Assembly (NCBI RefSeq): GCF_022870885.1
Contig: NZ_CP091509.1
Span: forward strand, 2,356,001 to 2,420,000
DNA from: Neisseria dumasiana
Lineage (GTDB): Bacteria > Pseudomonadota > Gammaproteobacteria > Burkholderiales > Neisseriaceae
Direction: 5' to 3'
DNA: 64,000 nt
The notes under the pieces are model-generated. The model made no database searches and was not told the DNA's origin. It saw only the letters and a list, made by a program, of their open reading frames with translations. The translations under genes were made by a program, and so were the position numbers. Positions 35,818 through 45,182 of the stretch are shown here, piece after piece (within the stretch, counting starts at the first letter, position 1; each line of letters starts with the position of its first letter).

Positions 35818-37399
35818 TGCTTTCTCTCGGTAAAATCAGTTCGAAACCGTTCATTTCAGGGTGGTAGTGCAGCTGACCCATATTGGCATGCGCCAATTCG
35901 CGGGCCACATACAGACCCAAACCCGTACCCTGTTTTTCGGTGGTATAGAAAGGTTCGAACAAATGGTTGCGCACATCGGGAGGAACGCCGGTGCCGTTGT
36001 CGGCAACCACGATGGAAATGTGCATGCGACCGCTCGGTTTCATCAGCACGGTGATGGCGTGGTTGTCTTTGCGGCTGTGCCGCCAAGCATTGTTGCACAG
36101 ATTCCACATAATTTGCTGGAGGTGCATGGGGTCAACCAAAACGCTTAAATTGCTGCCGTCCATATTCATGCGGATACAGCCGACCGAATCGGGGTTGTTG
36201 AGCGTAAACTCCTGTTTGAACTCCAACCAAAACTTCATCAGATTAATCGGCTCGCGGCTGAGACTGTCGCGCTTGTTGATCAAAGAAACATCTTCCAGCA
36301 TTTTGTCGATGCGCTGGATGTTGGTGTCGATAATATTGTGCAGTTTGGCTTTGGTCGGGTCGTTGCCGTCTTCGTCCTGCAACAGGTCGCTGGCGTGGCG
36401 GATAGCCGACATGGGATTGCGGATTTCGTGAGCCAGATTGGCGGTAAGCTGGCCTAAAGAGGCCAGCTTGGTTGCCAGTGCTTCTGCCGCCACTTCCCGC
36501 AGCGAGCGCACAAACAGCATCAACAATTCTGTTTTTTCCTGAATCACCGGCACGGCGCGCACATGCATGGAGTGCTGGAAGATATGGATATCGGTTTCAA
36601 AGTTTTTATCGGGCTGATATTGCCAGCGTGCCACCAGCTCGCCGAAAACGGTTTCCTGTTTATCGACTTCCAAGCCCGGAAAATAGGTTTTGGCCTGACG
36701 GTTAAAAAGCCATACACGCTGCGCGGCATCAATCACGATCACGGCCTCCTGCACGCGGTTGAGCACCACTTTGTTCAAACCGCTCACGCGGCGGTAGGCC
36801 AATTGGTGTTTGGTAGCCGATTCGGTGGCGGCCTGCAGATAGGTTGCCGAGAAGGCCGTTAATGCGGCCACAAGGAAACACGCACCCGCCAAAAGCGCGC
36901 CGGATACGAATATGCGGCCGTCCCATTCCAGCGGGTGAAACTGAATTTGCCCTGCAAAAAACATGTTCAGCAAAATCAGCATCAGCGCATAACCGGCATA
37001 AAGCATGGGATAACGGCCGTGGCTGAGCAGGCAGGAGGTGGCGATGAAGGGCAGCACGAGAATGCCGAAGCCGGATTCTATGCCGCCGGTAATATAGGTA
37101 AGCACCATCACCATCGTAATATCAACGACGGCACTGGCATTGGGCAGCTCGAGCGTTTGGAGCTGCCAGTCGGGTTTGAAAATCGTTAACAGGATTAACA
37201 GGCCGTAAACGGTAATCCAACTGTAAAACTCAACGGTGGGAAACATGGTTTTGGCCGTTTCGCCGCCGGAGGAAAAGCTGAACAGGTGAAAGACCAATAG
37301 GGAAAGCACAATGGCAATCCGGGCGATGTTGATTAAGCCGGGGATGCGTTCGTTGAGTGTTTCCCAATCCTGTTTAACGAATAATCTGTTTACACTCAT
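35804..37399 (-). CDS. pilS: Sensor histidine kinase PilS
   Basis: PilS is the membrane kinase for PilR. The start at 37399 (MSVNRLFVKQDWETLNERIPG) gives 531 residues. About six membrane helices occupy residues 20-190, the PilS hallmark. They are followed by a PAS-like domain (LNRVQEAVIVIDAAQRVWLFNRQAKTYFPG), the phospho-acceptor H-box (NLAHEIRNPMSAIRHASDLL) and the ATPase N, G1 and G2 boxes (NLCNNAWRHSRK, VADNGTGVPPDV, QGTGLGLYVAREL). The 14-base overlap with pilR implies co-translation. Confidence 0.92.
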   Translation of the reverse strand: MSVNRLFVKQDWETLNERIPGLINIARIAIVLSLLVFHLFSFSSGGETAKTMFPTVEFYSWITVYGLLILLTIFKPDWQLQTLELPNASAVVDITMVMVLTYITGGIESGFGILVLPFIATSCLLSHGRYPMLYAGYALMLILLNMFFAGQIQFHPLEWDGRIFVSGALLAGACFLVAALTAFSATYLQAATESATKHQLAYRRVSGLNKVVLNRVQEAVIVIDAAQRVWLFNRQAKTYFPGLEVDKQETVFGELVARWQYQPDKNFETDIHIFQHSMHVRAVPVIQEKTELLMLFVRSLREVAAEALATKLASLGQLTANLAHEIRNPMSAIRHASDLLQDEDGNDPTKAKLHNIIDTNIQRIDKMLEDVSLINKRDSLSREPINLMKFWLEFKQEFTLNNPDSVGCIRMNMDGSNLSVLVDPMHLQQIMWNLCNNAWRHSRKDNHAITVLMKPSGRMHISIVVADNGTGVPPDVRNHLFEPFYTTEKQGTGLGLYVARELAHANMGQLHYHPEMNGFELILPRESNEQP

Positions 37400-37681
37400 G
37401 TAATGTCGGGCCTTAGATGTTTTTGTTTTGGGCAGGTTGGTATGGGCAGGGTCGAACAACTCGAATGCAAAGCGGCAAGGCCGCAGTCACCTGAGAGTTG
37501 ACCGACCGCAGAAGGCAACCGATTGATTACCGTTATTGTAGGGCGTGTCGCCAAAAGCATGGCGGCGGTATGCTTGGTTTTACCGATAACCCCCGCATGC
37601 TAACGTTTGGCGGCACAACCCGCCAACGCAACGGTACTCCCGCTCAATATAGTTGCTTCTGTATATTCAAACTTCATGTGA

Positions 37682-39991
37682 TTATACCGAATCTGCGCCG
37701 GATAATCTTTTCAGACGGCCTGAAATCTCTAAAACTTTGCCTTTTCTGCCACGTTTGTTGTTTATATCTTGAATCCGCAGGCGCTCTTTATGTGCCGCTC
37801 CGCGTTTGCCGGTGCTTTCTACGATAAATTCGGGCGACGAGGTAACGGCGACATGTTCGAGTTTGACGCCGTCTGAAAGGCCGATTAACTGCAAGCCGCG
37901 GCCTTTGGCCATCACTTCCAATTCGCCGATGGTAAACGCCAGCAGGCGCGGTTCGTCGGTGGCCAGCAGCACTTTGCACTCGGGGTTGATGAGCGACACG
38001 GCATAGATGCTCACCGGCGGCAGGGTTCGCTCTCCGGCTTTGAGCGTCATCACCACTTTACCTGCCTTGATGCGGCTGACCATATCGCCGAGTTTGGCGA
38101 TAAAGCCGTAGCCGCCGCTGTTGCTCAATAAATAATGCTGTTCGGGCAGGCCGGTCATCATGGCAACGACTTCGGCGCCGTTTTGCAGTTCGATCAGCGA
38201 AGCCACGGGAACGCCGTCGCCGCGGCCGCCGGGGATTTCCGCCGCATCGAGCGTGTAGGTGCGGCCGTGCGAATCGAGCACCACCACCGGCCACACGGTG
38301 CGGCCTTCGATCACCTGTTTCAACCCGTCGCCTTCTTTGAAGGTGGTTTGGCTTAAATCGACGTTGTGGCCGGCGCGGCTGCGTATCCAGCCTTTGTTCG
38401 ACAATATCAATGTAACCGGCTCGTCGGCAGTGGTTTGCGTGAGGGTGGCGCGGCTGGCTTCTTCAACCAAAGTGCGGCGTTCGTCGCCATACTGCTTCAT
38501 GTCGGCCTGCATTTCTTTGACAATCAATTTGCGCTTTTCGTTTTCGTCGCCCAACAATATTTTCAGACGGCCTTCTTCTTCGCGCAGTTCGTTCAATTCT
38601 TTTTCGAGCTTGAAACCTTCCAAGCGGGCAAGCTGACGCAGGCGGATTTCGAGAATGTCTTCGGCTTGGATTTCGGTGAGGCCGAACGCCGCCATCAGGT
38701 CGGGTTTGGGTTCGTCGGATTCGCGGATAACCTTAATCACTTCGTCGATATGCAGAAAAGCGATCATGCGCCCGTCGAGAATGTGGATGCGTTTTTCCAC
38801 TTGGGTGAGGCGGAATTTCAGACGGCGTGTAACGGTGATGACGCGGAAATCGAGCCATTCCTGCAAAATGGTTTTAAGGTTTTTCTGCGCGGGGCGGTTG
38901 TCCAAGCCCATCATCACCAAGTTCATCGGCACATTGCCTTCCAAACCGGTTTGCGCCATCAGCGTGTTGATGAAGTTTTCCGGTTCGATACGGCTGGATT
39001 TCGGCTCGAACACCAAACGCACGGGCGATTCGCCGTCGCTTTCGTCGCGCACTTTTTCCAGCAGCGACAACATCAGCGCTTTGGTGTTTTGCTGGTCTTG
39101 CGTGAGGTTTTTCTTGCCGGACTTGGGCTTGGGATTGGTTTGCTCTTCGATTTCGGCGAGGATTTTCTGCGCGCTGGTGTTGGGCGGCAGCTCGGTTACG
39201 ATAACGCGCCATTGCCCGCGCGCCAGTTTTTCGATTTCGTAACGCGCCCGCACGCGCACGCTGCCTTTGCCGGTTTCGTAAATCTGCTGCAAATCGGCGG
39301 CAGATGTGATGATTTGCCCGCCGCCGGCAAAATCGGGCGCGGGAATGTACTGCATCAGGTCGGCGGTTTCCAGCGAAGGTTTTTTCAGCAAGGCAATGGC
39401 CGCTTGGGTAACTTCGGTGAGATTGTGCGACGGGATTTCGGTGGCCAAACCGACGGCAATGCCCGATGCGCCGTTGAGCAGCACCATCGGCAGGCGGGCG
39501 GGCAGATGCACCGGCTCTTCAAACGCGCCGTCGTAGTTCGGCACGAAATCCACCGTGCCCATATTGATTTCGGAAAGCAGCAGCTCGGCAATCGGCGTGA
39601 GCCGCGCTTCGGTGTAACGCATCGCCGCCGCACCGTCGCCGTCGCGCGAGCCGAAGTTGCCGATACCGTCGATTAAGGGATAGCGCAGGGTAAAATCCTG
39701 CGCCATCCGCACCATGGCATCGTAGGCCGAAGCATCGCCGTGCGGATGGTATTTACCGAGAATCTCCCCTACCACGCGGGCGGATTTCACCGGCTTCGCG
39801 CCGTGCGTCAACCCCATATCACGCATAGCGTAGAGAATCCGCCGCTGCACGGGCTTTTGGCCGTCTGAAACTTCGGGCAGGGCGCGGCCTTTAACCACGC
39901 TCATGGCGTATTCGAGATAGGCGCGTTCGGCGTATTGGCCGAGCAGCAGGTAGTCGTCGCCGACGGCGGGTTGGGAGATGTGTTCGTTCAT
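37682..39991 (-). CDS. parC: DNA topoisomerase IV subunit A
   Basis: ParC forms topoisomerase IV with ParE and decatenates daughter chromosomes. The start at 39991 gives 769 residues ([33 protein letters not shown]). The catalytic region includes EARLTPIAE after AAAMRYT, with Tyr126 as the likely DNA-linked tyrosine. The C-terminal beta-pinwheel begins near residue 500. In the quinolone-resistance region the sequence is [12 protein letters not shown], that is Asp86, Ala87, Ser88 and Asp91, where gonococcal ParC typically has Ser87 and Glu91. ParE is not in the window. Confidence 0.97.
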   Translation of the reverse strand: MNEHISQPAVGDDYLLLGQYAERAYLEYAMSVVKGRALPEVSDGQKPVQRRILYAMRDMGLTHGAKPVKSARVVGEILGKYHPHGDASAYDAMVRMAQDFTLRYPLIDGIGNFGSRDGDGAAAMRYTEARLTPIAELLLSEINMGTVDFVPNYDGAFEEPVHLPARLPMVLLNGASGIAVGLATEIPSHNLTEVTQAAIALLKKPSLETADLMQYIPAPDFAGGGQIITSAADLQQIYETGKGSVRVRARYEIEKLARGQWRVIVTELPPNTSAQKILAEIEEQTNPKPKSGKKNLTQDQQNTKALMLSLLEKVRDESDGESPVRLVFEPKSSRIEPENFINTLMAQTGLEGNVPMNLVMMGLDNRPAQKNLKTILQEWLDFRVITVTRRLKFRLTQVEKRIHILDGRMIAFLHIDEVIKVIRESDEPKPDLMAAFGLTEIQAEDILEIRLRQLARLEGFKLEKELNELREEEGRLKILLGDENEKRKLIVKEMQADMKQYGDERRTLVEEASRATLTQTTADEPVTLILSNKGWIRSRAGHNVDLSQTTFKEGDGLKQVIEGRTVWPVVVLDSHGRTYTLDAAEIPGGRGDGVPVASLIELQNGAEVVAMMTGLPEQHYLLSNSGGYGFIAKLGDMVSRIKAGKVVMTLKAGERTLPPVSIYAVSLINPECKVLLATDEPRLLAFTIGELEVMAKGRGLQLIGLSDGVKLEHVAVTSSPEFIVESTGKRGAAHKERLRIQDINNKRGRKGKVLEISGRLKRLSGADSV

Positions 39992-40075
39992 TGCAAGCGG
40001 AAAATGCTGAATTGAAAAAGCCTGTATTGTAAAGCAATTTGGATTCATCCGCCCGCACGCCTTTTCAGACGGCCT

Positions 40076-40218
40076 GAGACCTTTGCAAAACCCTCAGATG
40101 TGGATGCAGTTCAAGGCGTAGCAGCACAGCGAGTGCAGACATATCATACAGATAGGCAAACGAGCGGGCAGCGCACAACGCAGAAATGCGCCGCAGATGG
40201 GGGTTTTGCAAAGGTCTC
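40076..40218. repeat. 143-bp repeat with 18-bp terminal inverted repeats (copy 3)
   Basis: The element starts GAGACCTTTGCAAAACCC right after a DUS (40064-40075) and ends GGGTTTTGCAAAGGTCTC. It is the inverted, almost identical partner of 33093-33235. It lies between the parC start and the promoter of the Nudix gene. Confidence 0.88.
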
Positions 40219-40305
40219 GACCTGATGGCTTGGCCATTCGTTCCGCACACCCTCCAGCACATTGCCTCCGCAACATGCCCTATCCATATCCGCAAACCAT
40301 TGTGC

Positions 40306-40314
40306 TGATATAAT
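40306..40314 (+). promoter_or_regulatory. Extended -10 promoter for the Nudix gene
   Basis: TGATATAAT is a perfect TGnTATAAT extended -10 element, 28 bases before the Nudix ATG. No good -35 is present, which such promoters do not require. Confidence 0.5.
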
Positions 40315-40342
40315 CGACCCGTCTCCCGCACCGGAAAACAAT

Positions 40343-41230
40343 ATGACCGCCCTACCCCGATTTACCCGCCGCTTGAGCGAAGCCGAACACAACCGCCTGC
40401 TCGACCGCCTGCAAACCCATTTCAGCCCCCAAAGCGGCACATGGCACGCTTTGTGGCTCAACGGCTTGAAGTTGGGCCGTCTGAACGAAACTTGGTTAGA
40501 GCGTGTGCGGCAAGACTGGCCGGAACGCAGCGAAAACCGCGCCGACGGCCTCTACCTGCACAGCGAAAACTGGCTGGCTATGGGCGACAGCCTGCAACAC
40601 ATGGCGCAAGGCTGGAGCAGGCTGGGTTTCTTAGGCGGCTGGCGCAACGAAAAATTTGATGTGGAAGATGCCGCAGGCAAGCCGCTGTTTGCTTTGGAAC
40701 GCGCGGCTTTCCGCCCGCTGGGGCTGATGAGCCACGCCGTCCACATCAACGGTTTAACCCTGCACAACGGCGAATGGATGTTTTGGATAGGCCGCCGCAG
40801 CCCGTATAAAGCGGTTGACCCCAACAAGCTCGACAACCTCGTCGGCGGCGGCATCGCCAGTGGCGAGAGCGTGCGCGAAGCCATGATGCGCGAAGGCGGC
40901 GAAGAAGCCGGTTTGGATATCTCGCTGCTGCACAATCTGGCTTGCCAAAACCAACGCCTGAGCGTGCGTCCCGTAGCCCGCGGCCTGCACAACGAGCTGC
41001 TGCATATTTTCGACGTGGTGCTGCCGTCTGAAATCCGCCCCGAAAACCAAGACGGCGAAGTGGCCGAGTTCACACTCATGAACCCTACGGAGCTGACCGC
41101 CGCCATGTGCGACGGCCTAATGATGAACGATGCCATGCTTGCCACGCTGGATGCGTTTTCGCGCTACGGCCTGCTCGACGAGGGGCACGGCTTATCGAAA
41201 TGGCTGGCCGATACCCGCCGCCCGGCCTGA
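40343..41230 (+). CDS. Nudix hydrolase with N-terminal DUF4743-type domain
   Basis: From the ATG at 40343 the protein is 295 residues. The N-terminal half (about 1-130) fits the DUF4743 domain found before Nudix domains in thiamine-pyrophosphokinase-like plant and bacterial proteins. The C-terminal half has a full Nudix box (GGIASGESVREAMMREGGEEAGL, near 172-195) preceded by WIGRRSPYKAVDPNKLDNLVGG. Family members hydrolyse diphosphates such as oxidised thiamine diphosphate; the substrate here is not determined. An upstream in-frame ATG at 40262 lies before the promoter and is rejected. Confidence 0.85.
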   Translation: MTALPRFTRRLSEAEHNRLLDRLQTHFSPQSGTWHALWLNGLKLGRLNETWLERVRQDWPERSENRADGLYLHSENWLAMGDSLQHMAQGWSRLGFLGGWRNEKFDVEDAAGKPLFALERAAFRPLGLMSHAVHINGLTLHNGEWMFWIGRRSPYKAVDPNKLDNLVGGGIASGESVREAMMREGGEEAGLDISLLHNLACQNQRLSVRPVARGLHNELLHIFDVVLPSEIRPENQDGEVAEFTLMNPTELTAAMCDGLMMNDAMLATLDAFSRYGLLDEGHGLSKWLADTRRPA

Positions 41231-41244
41231 TCCGCCGAAACATC

Positions 41245-41278
41245 GAGGCCGTCTGAACACACTCTTTCAGACGGCCTC
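41245..41278. terminator. DUS inverted pair after the Nudix gene
   Basis: GAGGCCGTCTGAA (41245-41257) faces TTCAGACGGCCTC (41266-41278), 14 bases after the stop. Confidence 0.75.
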
Positions 41279-41372
41279 AACGTTTGCCTGTTTTTACCAA
41301 ACACGTCTTTAATTTAAGCCGGTTCGCACCATTTAAACGCCGTAACCTGCCAACAATAAAAAGGAAAACTCA

Positions 41373-41612
41373 ATGAACGTACCTGTTTCATACGCCGCTT
41401 CTTATCCGCACACCTGCAACAAAGCCCTGTATGTAGCCATGGCCTTGCTGTTCGGCACGTTCGGCGTACACAAATTCTGTGCCGGCCGCGTGTGGATGGG
41501 CATACTTTATTTTCTGTTCAGTTGGACATTCATCCCCACCGTCGTCGGCATTATCGAAGGCATTTTGGCGGCATTCAAACCCACCGACTCGCTCGGCGCG
41601 ATTGTGGTGTAA
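41373..41612 (+). CDS. TM2 domain-containing small membrane protein
   Basis: The 79-residue protein is a single TM2 domain with two membrane helices (about 19-35 and 44-66) joined by FGVHKFCAGRVWMGILYFLFSWTFIP. The GxHxFYxGR turn of the family is recognisable, with Cys in place of the usual Tyr. The function of bacterial TM2 proteins is not established. AAAGGAAAA lies 7 bases before the ATG, and a DUS terminator follows. Confidence 0.88.
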   Translation: MNVPVSYAASYPHTCNKALYVAMALLFGTFGVHKFCAGRVWMGILYFLFSWTFIPTVVGIIEGILAAFKPTDSLGAIVV

Positions 41613-41643
41613 CCCCGCTGCGCACGGCAACGCCCGATTATCA

Positions 41644-41675
41644 AGGCCGTCTGAATTCAAGGTTTCAGACGGCCT
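41644..41675. terminator. DUS inverted pair after the TM2 gene
   Basis: AGGCCGTCTGAA (41644-41655) faces its complement (41664-41675), followed by CATGTTTTTG. Confidence 0.75.
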
Positions 41676-41880
41676 CATGTTTTTGCAAAGCTCACGGTTT
41701 ATAGCAAAATAGCCAATCCACTTAATTTTTAATACAAAGCCGCAAACAAGGTTTTCAAAGGTTTCAACCTACGGCAAGCGCCGCACCGCGGTTGCAGTAA
41801 AAAACATAACCCTGTTTAATAGTATGTCACAACACACCCGATCCATCGGCAGCTTGTGCCGCAACGACCCGGAGCATTCC

Positions 41881-42876
41881 ATGACCCTTCCCGTATTGGC
41901 CGTAACCAGCGGCGAACCCGCAGGCATCGGCCCCGACATCTGCTTGGACTTAGCCGAAGCAGACACCCGCTGCCACTGCGTCATACTGGGCGACAAACAC
42001 CTGTTGCAGCAACGCGCCCGGCAGCTCGGCAAACACATCAACCTGCGCGACTACCAAACAGGCGTTCCGCCCGAGCGCGGCACGCTCGATGTTTGGCATA
42101 TTCCCCTGCGCGCGCCGTGCGAAGCAGGCCGTCTGAACACCGCCAACGCCGCCTATGTGCTCGAACTGCTCGACACCGCCTACAACGGCATCTGCGACGG
42201 CACGTTTGCAGGCATGGTTACCGCTCCGCTGCACAAAGGCGTGATCAACGATGCCGGCGTACCGTTCAGCGGCCACACCGAATATCTGGCCGAAAAGAGC
42301 CACACCCCGCAAGTCGTCATGATGCTCGCCGGAGGCGGGCTGCGCGTTGCCCTCGCCACCACCCACCTGCCGCTGAAAGACGTTGCCACCGAAATCACCC
42401 GCCCGCTGCTCGAATCGGTTCTGCATATTCTGCACCGCGACCTCCAAACCAAATTCGGCCTGCCCTCCCCCCGCATCCTCGTAGCTGGTTTAAACCCCCA
42501 CGCAGGCGAAGGCGGACACTTGGGGCGCGAAGAAATCGACACCATTATCCCCGCGCTCGAAAAACTGCAACAGCAGGGCTTAAACGTGCGCGGCCCTTTC
42601 CCCGCCGATACCTTATTCCAACCCTTTATGCTGAAAAACGCCGACGCCGTGCTGGCCATGTATCACGATCAAGGATTGCCCGTGCTGAAATATGCCGGCT
42701 TCGGAGAAGGCGTCAACATCACATTAGGGCTGCCGTTTATCCGCACCTCGGTCGATCACGGCACCGCCCTCGATCTTGCCGGCACAGGCAAGGCCGATTC
42801 GGGCAGCCTGCTCGTGGCAGTCGGCACAGCACTGGAAATGGCTCGGCACATACCATCATCAGGAGGCACACAATGA
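41881..42876 (+). CDS. pdxA: 4-hydroxythreonine-4-phosphate dehydrogenase
   Basis: PdxA oxidises 4-phosphohydroxy-L-threonine in the DXP-dependent pyridoxal phosphate pathway. The start at 41881, with GGAG upstream, gives 331 residues ([28 protein letters not shown]), the normal length; the ATG at 41824 is rejected. Metal-binding histidines lie in [23 protein letters not shown] and [13 protein letters not shown]. Substrate contacts are in [10 protein letters not shown] and [14 protein letters not shown]. The stop overlaps the next start as ATGA, indicating coupling. Confidence 0.96.
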   Translation: MTLPVLAVTSGEPAGIGPDICLDLAEADTRCHCVILGDKHLLQQRARQLGKHINLRDYQTGVPPERGTLDVWHIPLRAPCEAGRLNTANAAYVLELLDTAYNGICDGTFAGMVTAPLHKGVINDAGVPFSGHTEYLAEKSHTPQVVMMLAGGGLRVALATTHLPLKDVATEITRPLLESVLHILHRDLQTKFGLPSPRILVAGLNPHAGEGGHLGREEIDTIIPALEKLQQQGLNVRGPFPADTLFQPFMLKNADAVLAMYHDQGLPVLKYAGFGEGVNITLGLPFIRTSVDHGTALDLAGTGKADSGSLLVAVGTALEMARHIPSSGGTQ

Positions 42877-43103
42877 CTCAAAACGACAAAATCAAACCGC
42901 AACCCTACGAATCGTTCGAAGAGGCCGAACGCAAACGCGAAGAAGACGCCCTCGCCGTCAACCCGCCCTTAAGCGAACGCCAAAAAGCCATCGTACGCGA
43001 ACAATCCGGCATCAACCCGATCGAACAAACCGTTAACGACGCACTAACCGACTTCGACCACGTTCACGAAACCGAACGCAAATTTGAAGATTCGGAAGAT
43101 TAA
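42873..43103 (+). CDS. Small acidic hypothetical protein
   Basis: This 76-residue protein ([30 protein letters not shown]...) is very rich in Glu, Asp, Lys and Arg, with no membrane segment or signal peptide. A perfect AGGAGG lies 6 bases before the ATG, which overlaps the pdxA stop, so translation is well supported. The frame is open far upstream through pdxA, but that part is a shadow. I do not recognise a family. The motif [29 protein letters not shown] is the most structured part. Confidence 0.75.
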   Translation: MTQNDKIKPQPYESFEEAERKREEDALAVNPPLSERQKAIVREQSGINPIEQTVNDALTDFDHVHETERKFEDSED

Positions 43104-43113
43104 ACCAACACGA

Positions 43114-43161
43114 CAGGCCGTCTGAAAACCAAGCCCGCCCGGTTTGCTTTCAGACGGCCTG
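43114..43161. terminator. DUS inverted pair before the carbonic anhydrase gene
   Basis: CAGGCCGTCTGAAA (43114-43127) faces its complement (43148-43161), with an inner AACC/GGTT extension. It ends the pdxA operon. Confidence 0.75.
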
Positions 43162-43162
43162 T

Positions 43163-43193
43163 TTGCCACTTCGCCGCACGAAACCGCTATAAT
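43163..43193 (+). promoter_or_regulatory. Putative promoter of the carbonic anhydrase gene
   Basis: TTGCCA (43163-43168) and a perfect TATAAT (43188-43193) are separated by 19 bases, 33 bases before the ATG. The spacing is slightly long. Confidence 0.5.
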
Positions 43194-43226
43194 AACCGCC
43201 ACGCAAACCCAAAAACCACAGCAGAC

Positions 43227-43805
43227 ATGAGCGAATTAGACACCATCTTGAGCTTCAATCAAGAATTTGTAGAATCCGGCGAATACGCCCAATTTTTCAC
43301 CAACAGATTCCCCGAACGGCAAATCGCCATCCTATCGTGCATGGACGCCCGTATGGTCGAACTGCTGCCCCGCGCCATGGGACTGAAAAACGGCGATGCC
43401 AAGCTCATTAAAAACGCCGGCGCACTCGTTACCCACCCGTGGGGATCCGTGATGCGCAGCCTGCTGGTTGCCGTGTTCGAATTAAAAGTAAAAGAAATCA
43501 TGGTGATTGCCCACCACGATTGCGGCATGCGCGGCCTGCATCCCGACAGCTTCCTCAAAAGCGCACGCGCGAACGGCATTCCCGACGACCGCATCACCAC
43601 CCTGCGCAACGCCGGCATCGACCTCGACAACTGGCTCACCGGCTTCGACAACGTAGAAGAAAGCGTGCGCCACACCGTCGGCATCATCCGCCGCCACCCC
43701 CTGATGCCCGAAAACGTAGCCGTGCACGGCATGGTTATCCACCCCACCACCGGCAAACTCACCGTGATTGTGAACGGCAAAGACGAATGCCCCATCGCAC
43801 CCTAA
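43227..43805 (+). CDS. Beta-class carbonic anhydrase
   Basis: The 192-residue protein is a beta-carbonic anhydrase, interconverting CO2 and bicarbonate with zinc. The ligands are Cys38, His96 and Cys99 (ILSCMDARM and AHHDCGM), with the Asp40-Arg42 dyad that gates the active site. The length matches the short clade of single-domain enzymes. This is distinct from the alpha-type periplasmic enzyme known in gonococci and has no signal peptide, so it is cytoplasmic. nadD follows 20 bases downstream and may be co-transcribed. Confidence 0.93.
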   Translation: MSELDTILSFNQEFVESGEYAQFFTNRFPERQIAILSCMDARMVELLPRAMGLKNGDAKLIKNAGALVTHPWGSVMRSLLVAVFELKVKEIMVIAHHDCGMRGLHPDSFLKSARANGIPDDRITTLRNAGIDLDNWLTGFDNVEESVRHTVGIIRRHPLMPENVAVHGMVIHPTTGKLTVIVNGKDECPIAP

Positions 43806-43825
43806 CCTTTCAGACGGCCTTACAC

Positions 43826-44434
43826 ATGAAAAAAATAGGACTTTTCGGCGGCACCTTCGACCCCATCCACAACGGCCACCTGCATATCGCCCGCGCCTTT
43901 GCCGACGAACTCGCATTGGATATGGTCGTATTCCTTCCCGCAGGCAACCCCTACCACAAAACAGAACACACCCGCACCGACGCCCAACACCGCCTCGCCA
44001 TGACCGAGCTGGCCATAGGCCACGACCCGCGCTTTGCCGTCAGCGACTGCGACATCATCCGCAAAGGCGCCACCTACACCTTCGACACCGTACAGATTTT
44101 CCGCCAACAATTCCCCTCCGCACAATTATGGTGGCTGCTCGGCAGCGACAGCCTGCTCAAACTCCATACTTGGAAAAAATGGCAAACCCTCGTCAGCCAC
44201 ACCCACATCGCCGTTGCCGCCCGCGAAGGCGACAACATCGCCCAAGCCCCGCGCGAACTGCACGGCTGGATAGGCAGCGCCCTGCAAAACGGCAGCCTCC
44301 ATCTGCTGCAAACCCCCATGTACAACCTCAGCTCCACCGAAATCCGGCACAAAATCCGCGCAGGCCAATCCGTAACCGGGCTAATCGACCCCCAAGTCGA
44401 AAATTACATTGCCCGAAACCACCTTTACCGTTAA
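43826..44434 (+). CDS. nadD: Nicotinate-nucleotide adenylyltransferase
   Basis: NadD makes nicotinate adenine dinucleotide from nicotinate mononucleotide and ATP in NAD synthesis. The start at 43826 gives 202 residues and the signature MKKIGLFGGTFDPIHNGHLHIARAFADEL, with HNGH as the HxGH motif. Further motifs are GSDSLLKLHTWKKW and the C-terminal SSTEIRHKIRAGQS (ISSTxIR). The frame continues far upstream as a shadow. A reverse-oriented DUS lies 5 bases before the ATG, and no Shine-Dalgarno sequence is visible. Confidence 0.96.
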   Translation: MKKIGLFGGTFDPIHNGHLHIARAFADELALDMVVFLPAGNPYHKTEHTRTDAQHRLAMTELAIGHDPRFAVSDCDIIRKGATYTFDTVQIFRQQFPSAQLWWLLGSDSLLKLHTWKKWQTLVSHTHIAVAAREGDNIAQAPRELHGWIGSALQNGSLHLLQTPMYNLSSTEIRHKIRAGQSVTGLIDPQVENYIARNHLYR

Positions 44435-44457
44435 CCTACCACCCTAAACTTTCACCT

Positions 44458-44495
44458 GTTTCAGACGGCCCATCCCCTTCCGGGCCGTCTGAAAC
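44458..44495. terminator. DUS inverted pair between nadD and rsfS
   Basis: GTTTCAGACGGCCC (44458-44471) faces GGGCCGTCTGAAAC (44482-44495). Here the complement arm comes first, unlike most pairs in the window. Confidence 0.65.
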
Positions 44496-44514
44496 ACCCC
44501 AAACAGGAAACCAT

Positions 44515-44907
44515 ATGAACGAACAAGAACTGCAAGACCTGCAAAAAATGGTCGATATCGCCGTTAACGCCCTCGAAGACATCAAAGGCAAAGACATCGC
44601 CGTCCTCGAAACCCAAGAAAAAACCTCACTGTTCGCCCGCATGATCATCGCCAGCGGCGACAGCAACCGCCAAGTCAAAGCACTCGCCAACAACGTAGCC
44701 GTCGATCTCAAAGAAGCCGGCTTCGAAATCATCGGCAGCGAAGGCCAAGACAGCGGCGAATGGGCACTCGTCGATGCCGGCGATTTAGTCGTACACGTCA
44801 TGCTGCCCGCCGTACGCGATTTCTACGACATCGACACCCTGTGGGGCGGCGAAAAACCCTCATTCCACGCCGGCGCACAAAAACCCTGGTACGCAGCAGA
44901 CAACTAA
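44515..44907 (+). CDS. rsfS: Ribosomal silencing factor RsfS
   Basis: RsfS (YbeB/Iojap family) binds uL14 on the large ribosomal subunit and blocks subunit joining during starvation. The 130-residue protein shows the family core VDIAVNALEDIKGKDIAVLETQ, RQVKALANNVAVDLKE and EWALVDAGDLVVHVMLPAVRDFYDIDTLWGG. Its place after nadD is the common arrangement. The usual next gene rlmH is absent; three tRNA genes follow instead. CAGGAAA precedes the ATG. Confidence 0.95.
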   Translation: MNEQELQDLQKMVDIAVNALEDIKGKDIAVLETQEKTSLFARMIIASGDSNRQVKALANNVAVDLKEAGFEIIGSEGQDSGEWALVDAGDLVVHVMLPAVRDFYDIDTLWGGEKPSFHAGAQKPWYAADN

Positions 44908-45018
44908 CCGCCCCAAACACACCGGTTCAGCCGCACACCATACCGCCGCATCCCGTTTCTTTTTCCAAAACAAATGAAACAGATAGACATTTCCACCCAA
45001 ATTACCCGACATCAGGGC

Positions 45019-45047
45019 TTGACGGCAACAAACACAATCGGTATAGT
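45019..45047 (+). promoter_or_regulatory. Sigma-70 promoter of the tRNA operon
   Basis: TTGACG (45019-45024) and TATAGT (45042-45047) are exactly 17 bases apart, ending 13 bases before the first tRNA. It is among the best promoter matches in the window. Confidence 0.75.
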
Positions 45048-45060
45048 TCGGCTTTCTCGT

Positions 45061-45138
45061 CGGGGCGTAGCGCAGTCTGGTTAGCGCACCTGTTTTGGGA
45101 ACAGGGGGTCGTGAGTTCGAATCCCACCGCCCCGACCA
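45061..45138 (+). tRNA. tRNA-Pro (anticodon UGG)
   Basis: The acceptor stem CGGGGCG/CGCCCCG, D arm, anticodon arm CCTGT-TTTGGGA-ACAGG, T arm with TTCGAAT and an encoded CCA end are all present. The anticodon TGG reads proline CCN codons. One T-stem position appears mismatched. It is the first of three tRNAs. Confidence 0.95.
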
Positions 45139-45182
45139 GTTTCCCTGCGAGCAGCCCGATATATTAGGCGCGAAACCGCAAC

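Noticed and set aside
38366-39676. Open frame of 436 codons on the plus strand
   Set aside because: It is the antisense shadow of parC in GC-rich codons.
40065-40331. Small frames within and around the 143-bp repeat
   Set aside because: They are readings of the repeat itself, recur only because the repeat recurs, and have no ribosome-binding site.
41856-42872. Upstream open extension of the small acidic protein, overlapping pdxA
   Set aside because: The product is an Arg/Pro/His-rich out-of-frame reading of pdxA. The AGGAGG before 42873 marks the true start.
43439-43825. Open extension upstream of nadD
   Set aside because: It overlaps the carbonic anhydrase gene in another frame and precedes the clear NadD N-terminus at 43826.
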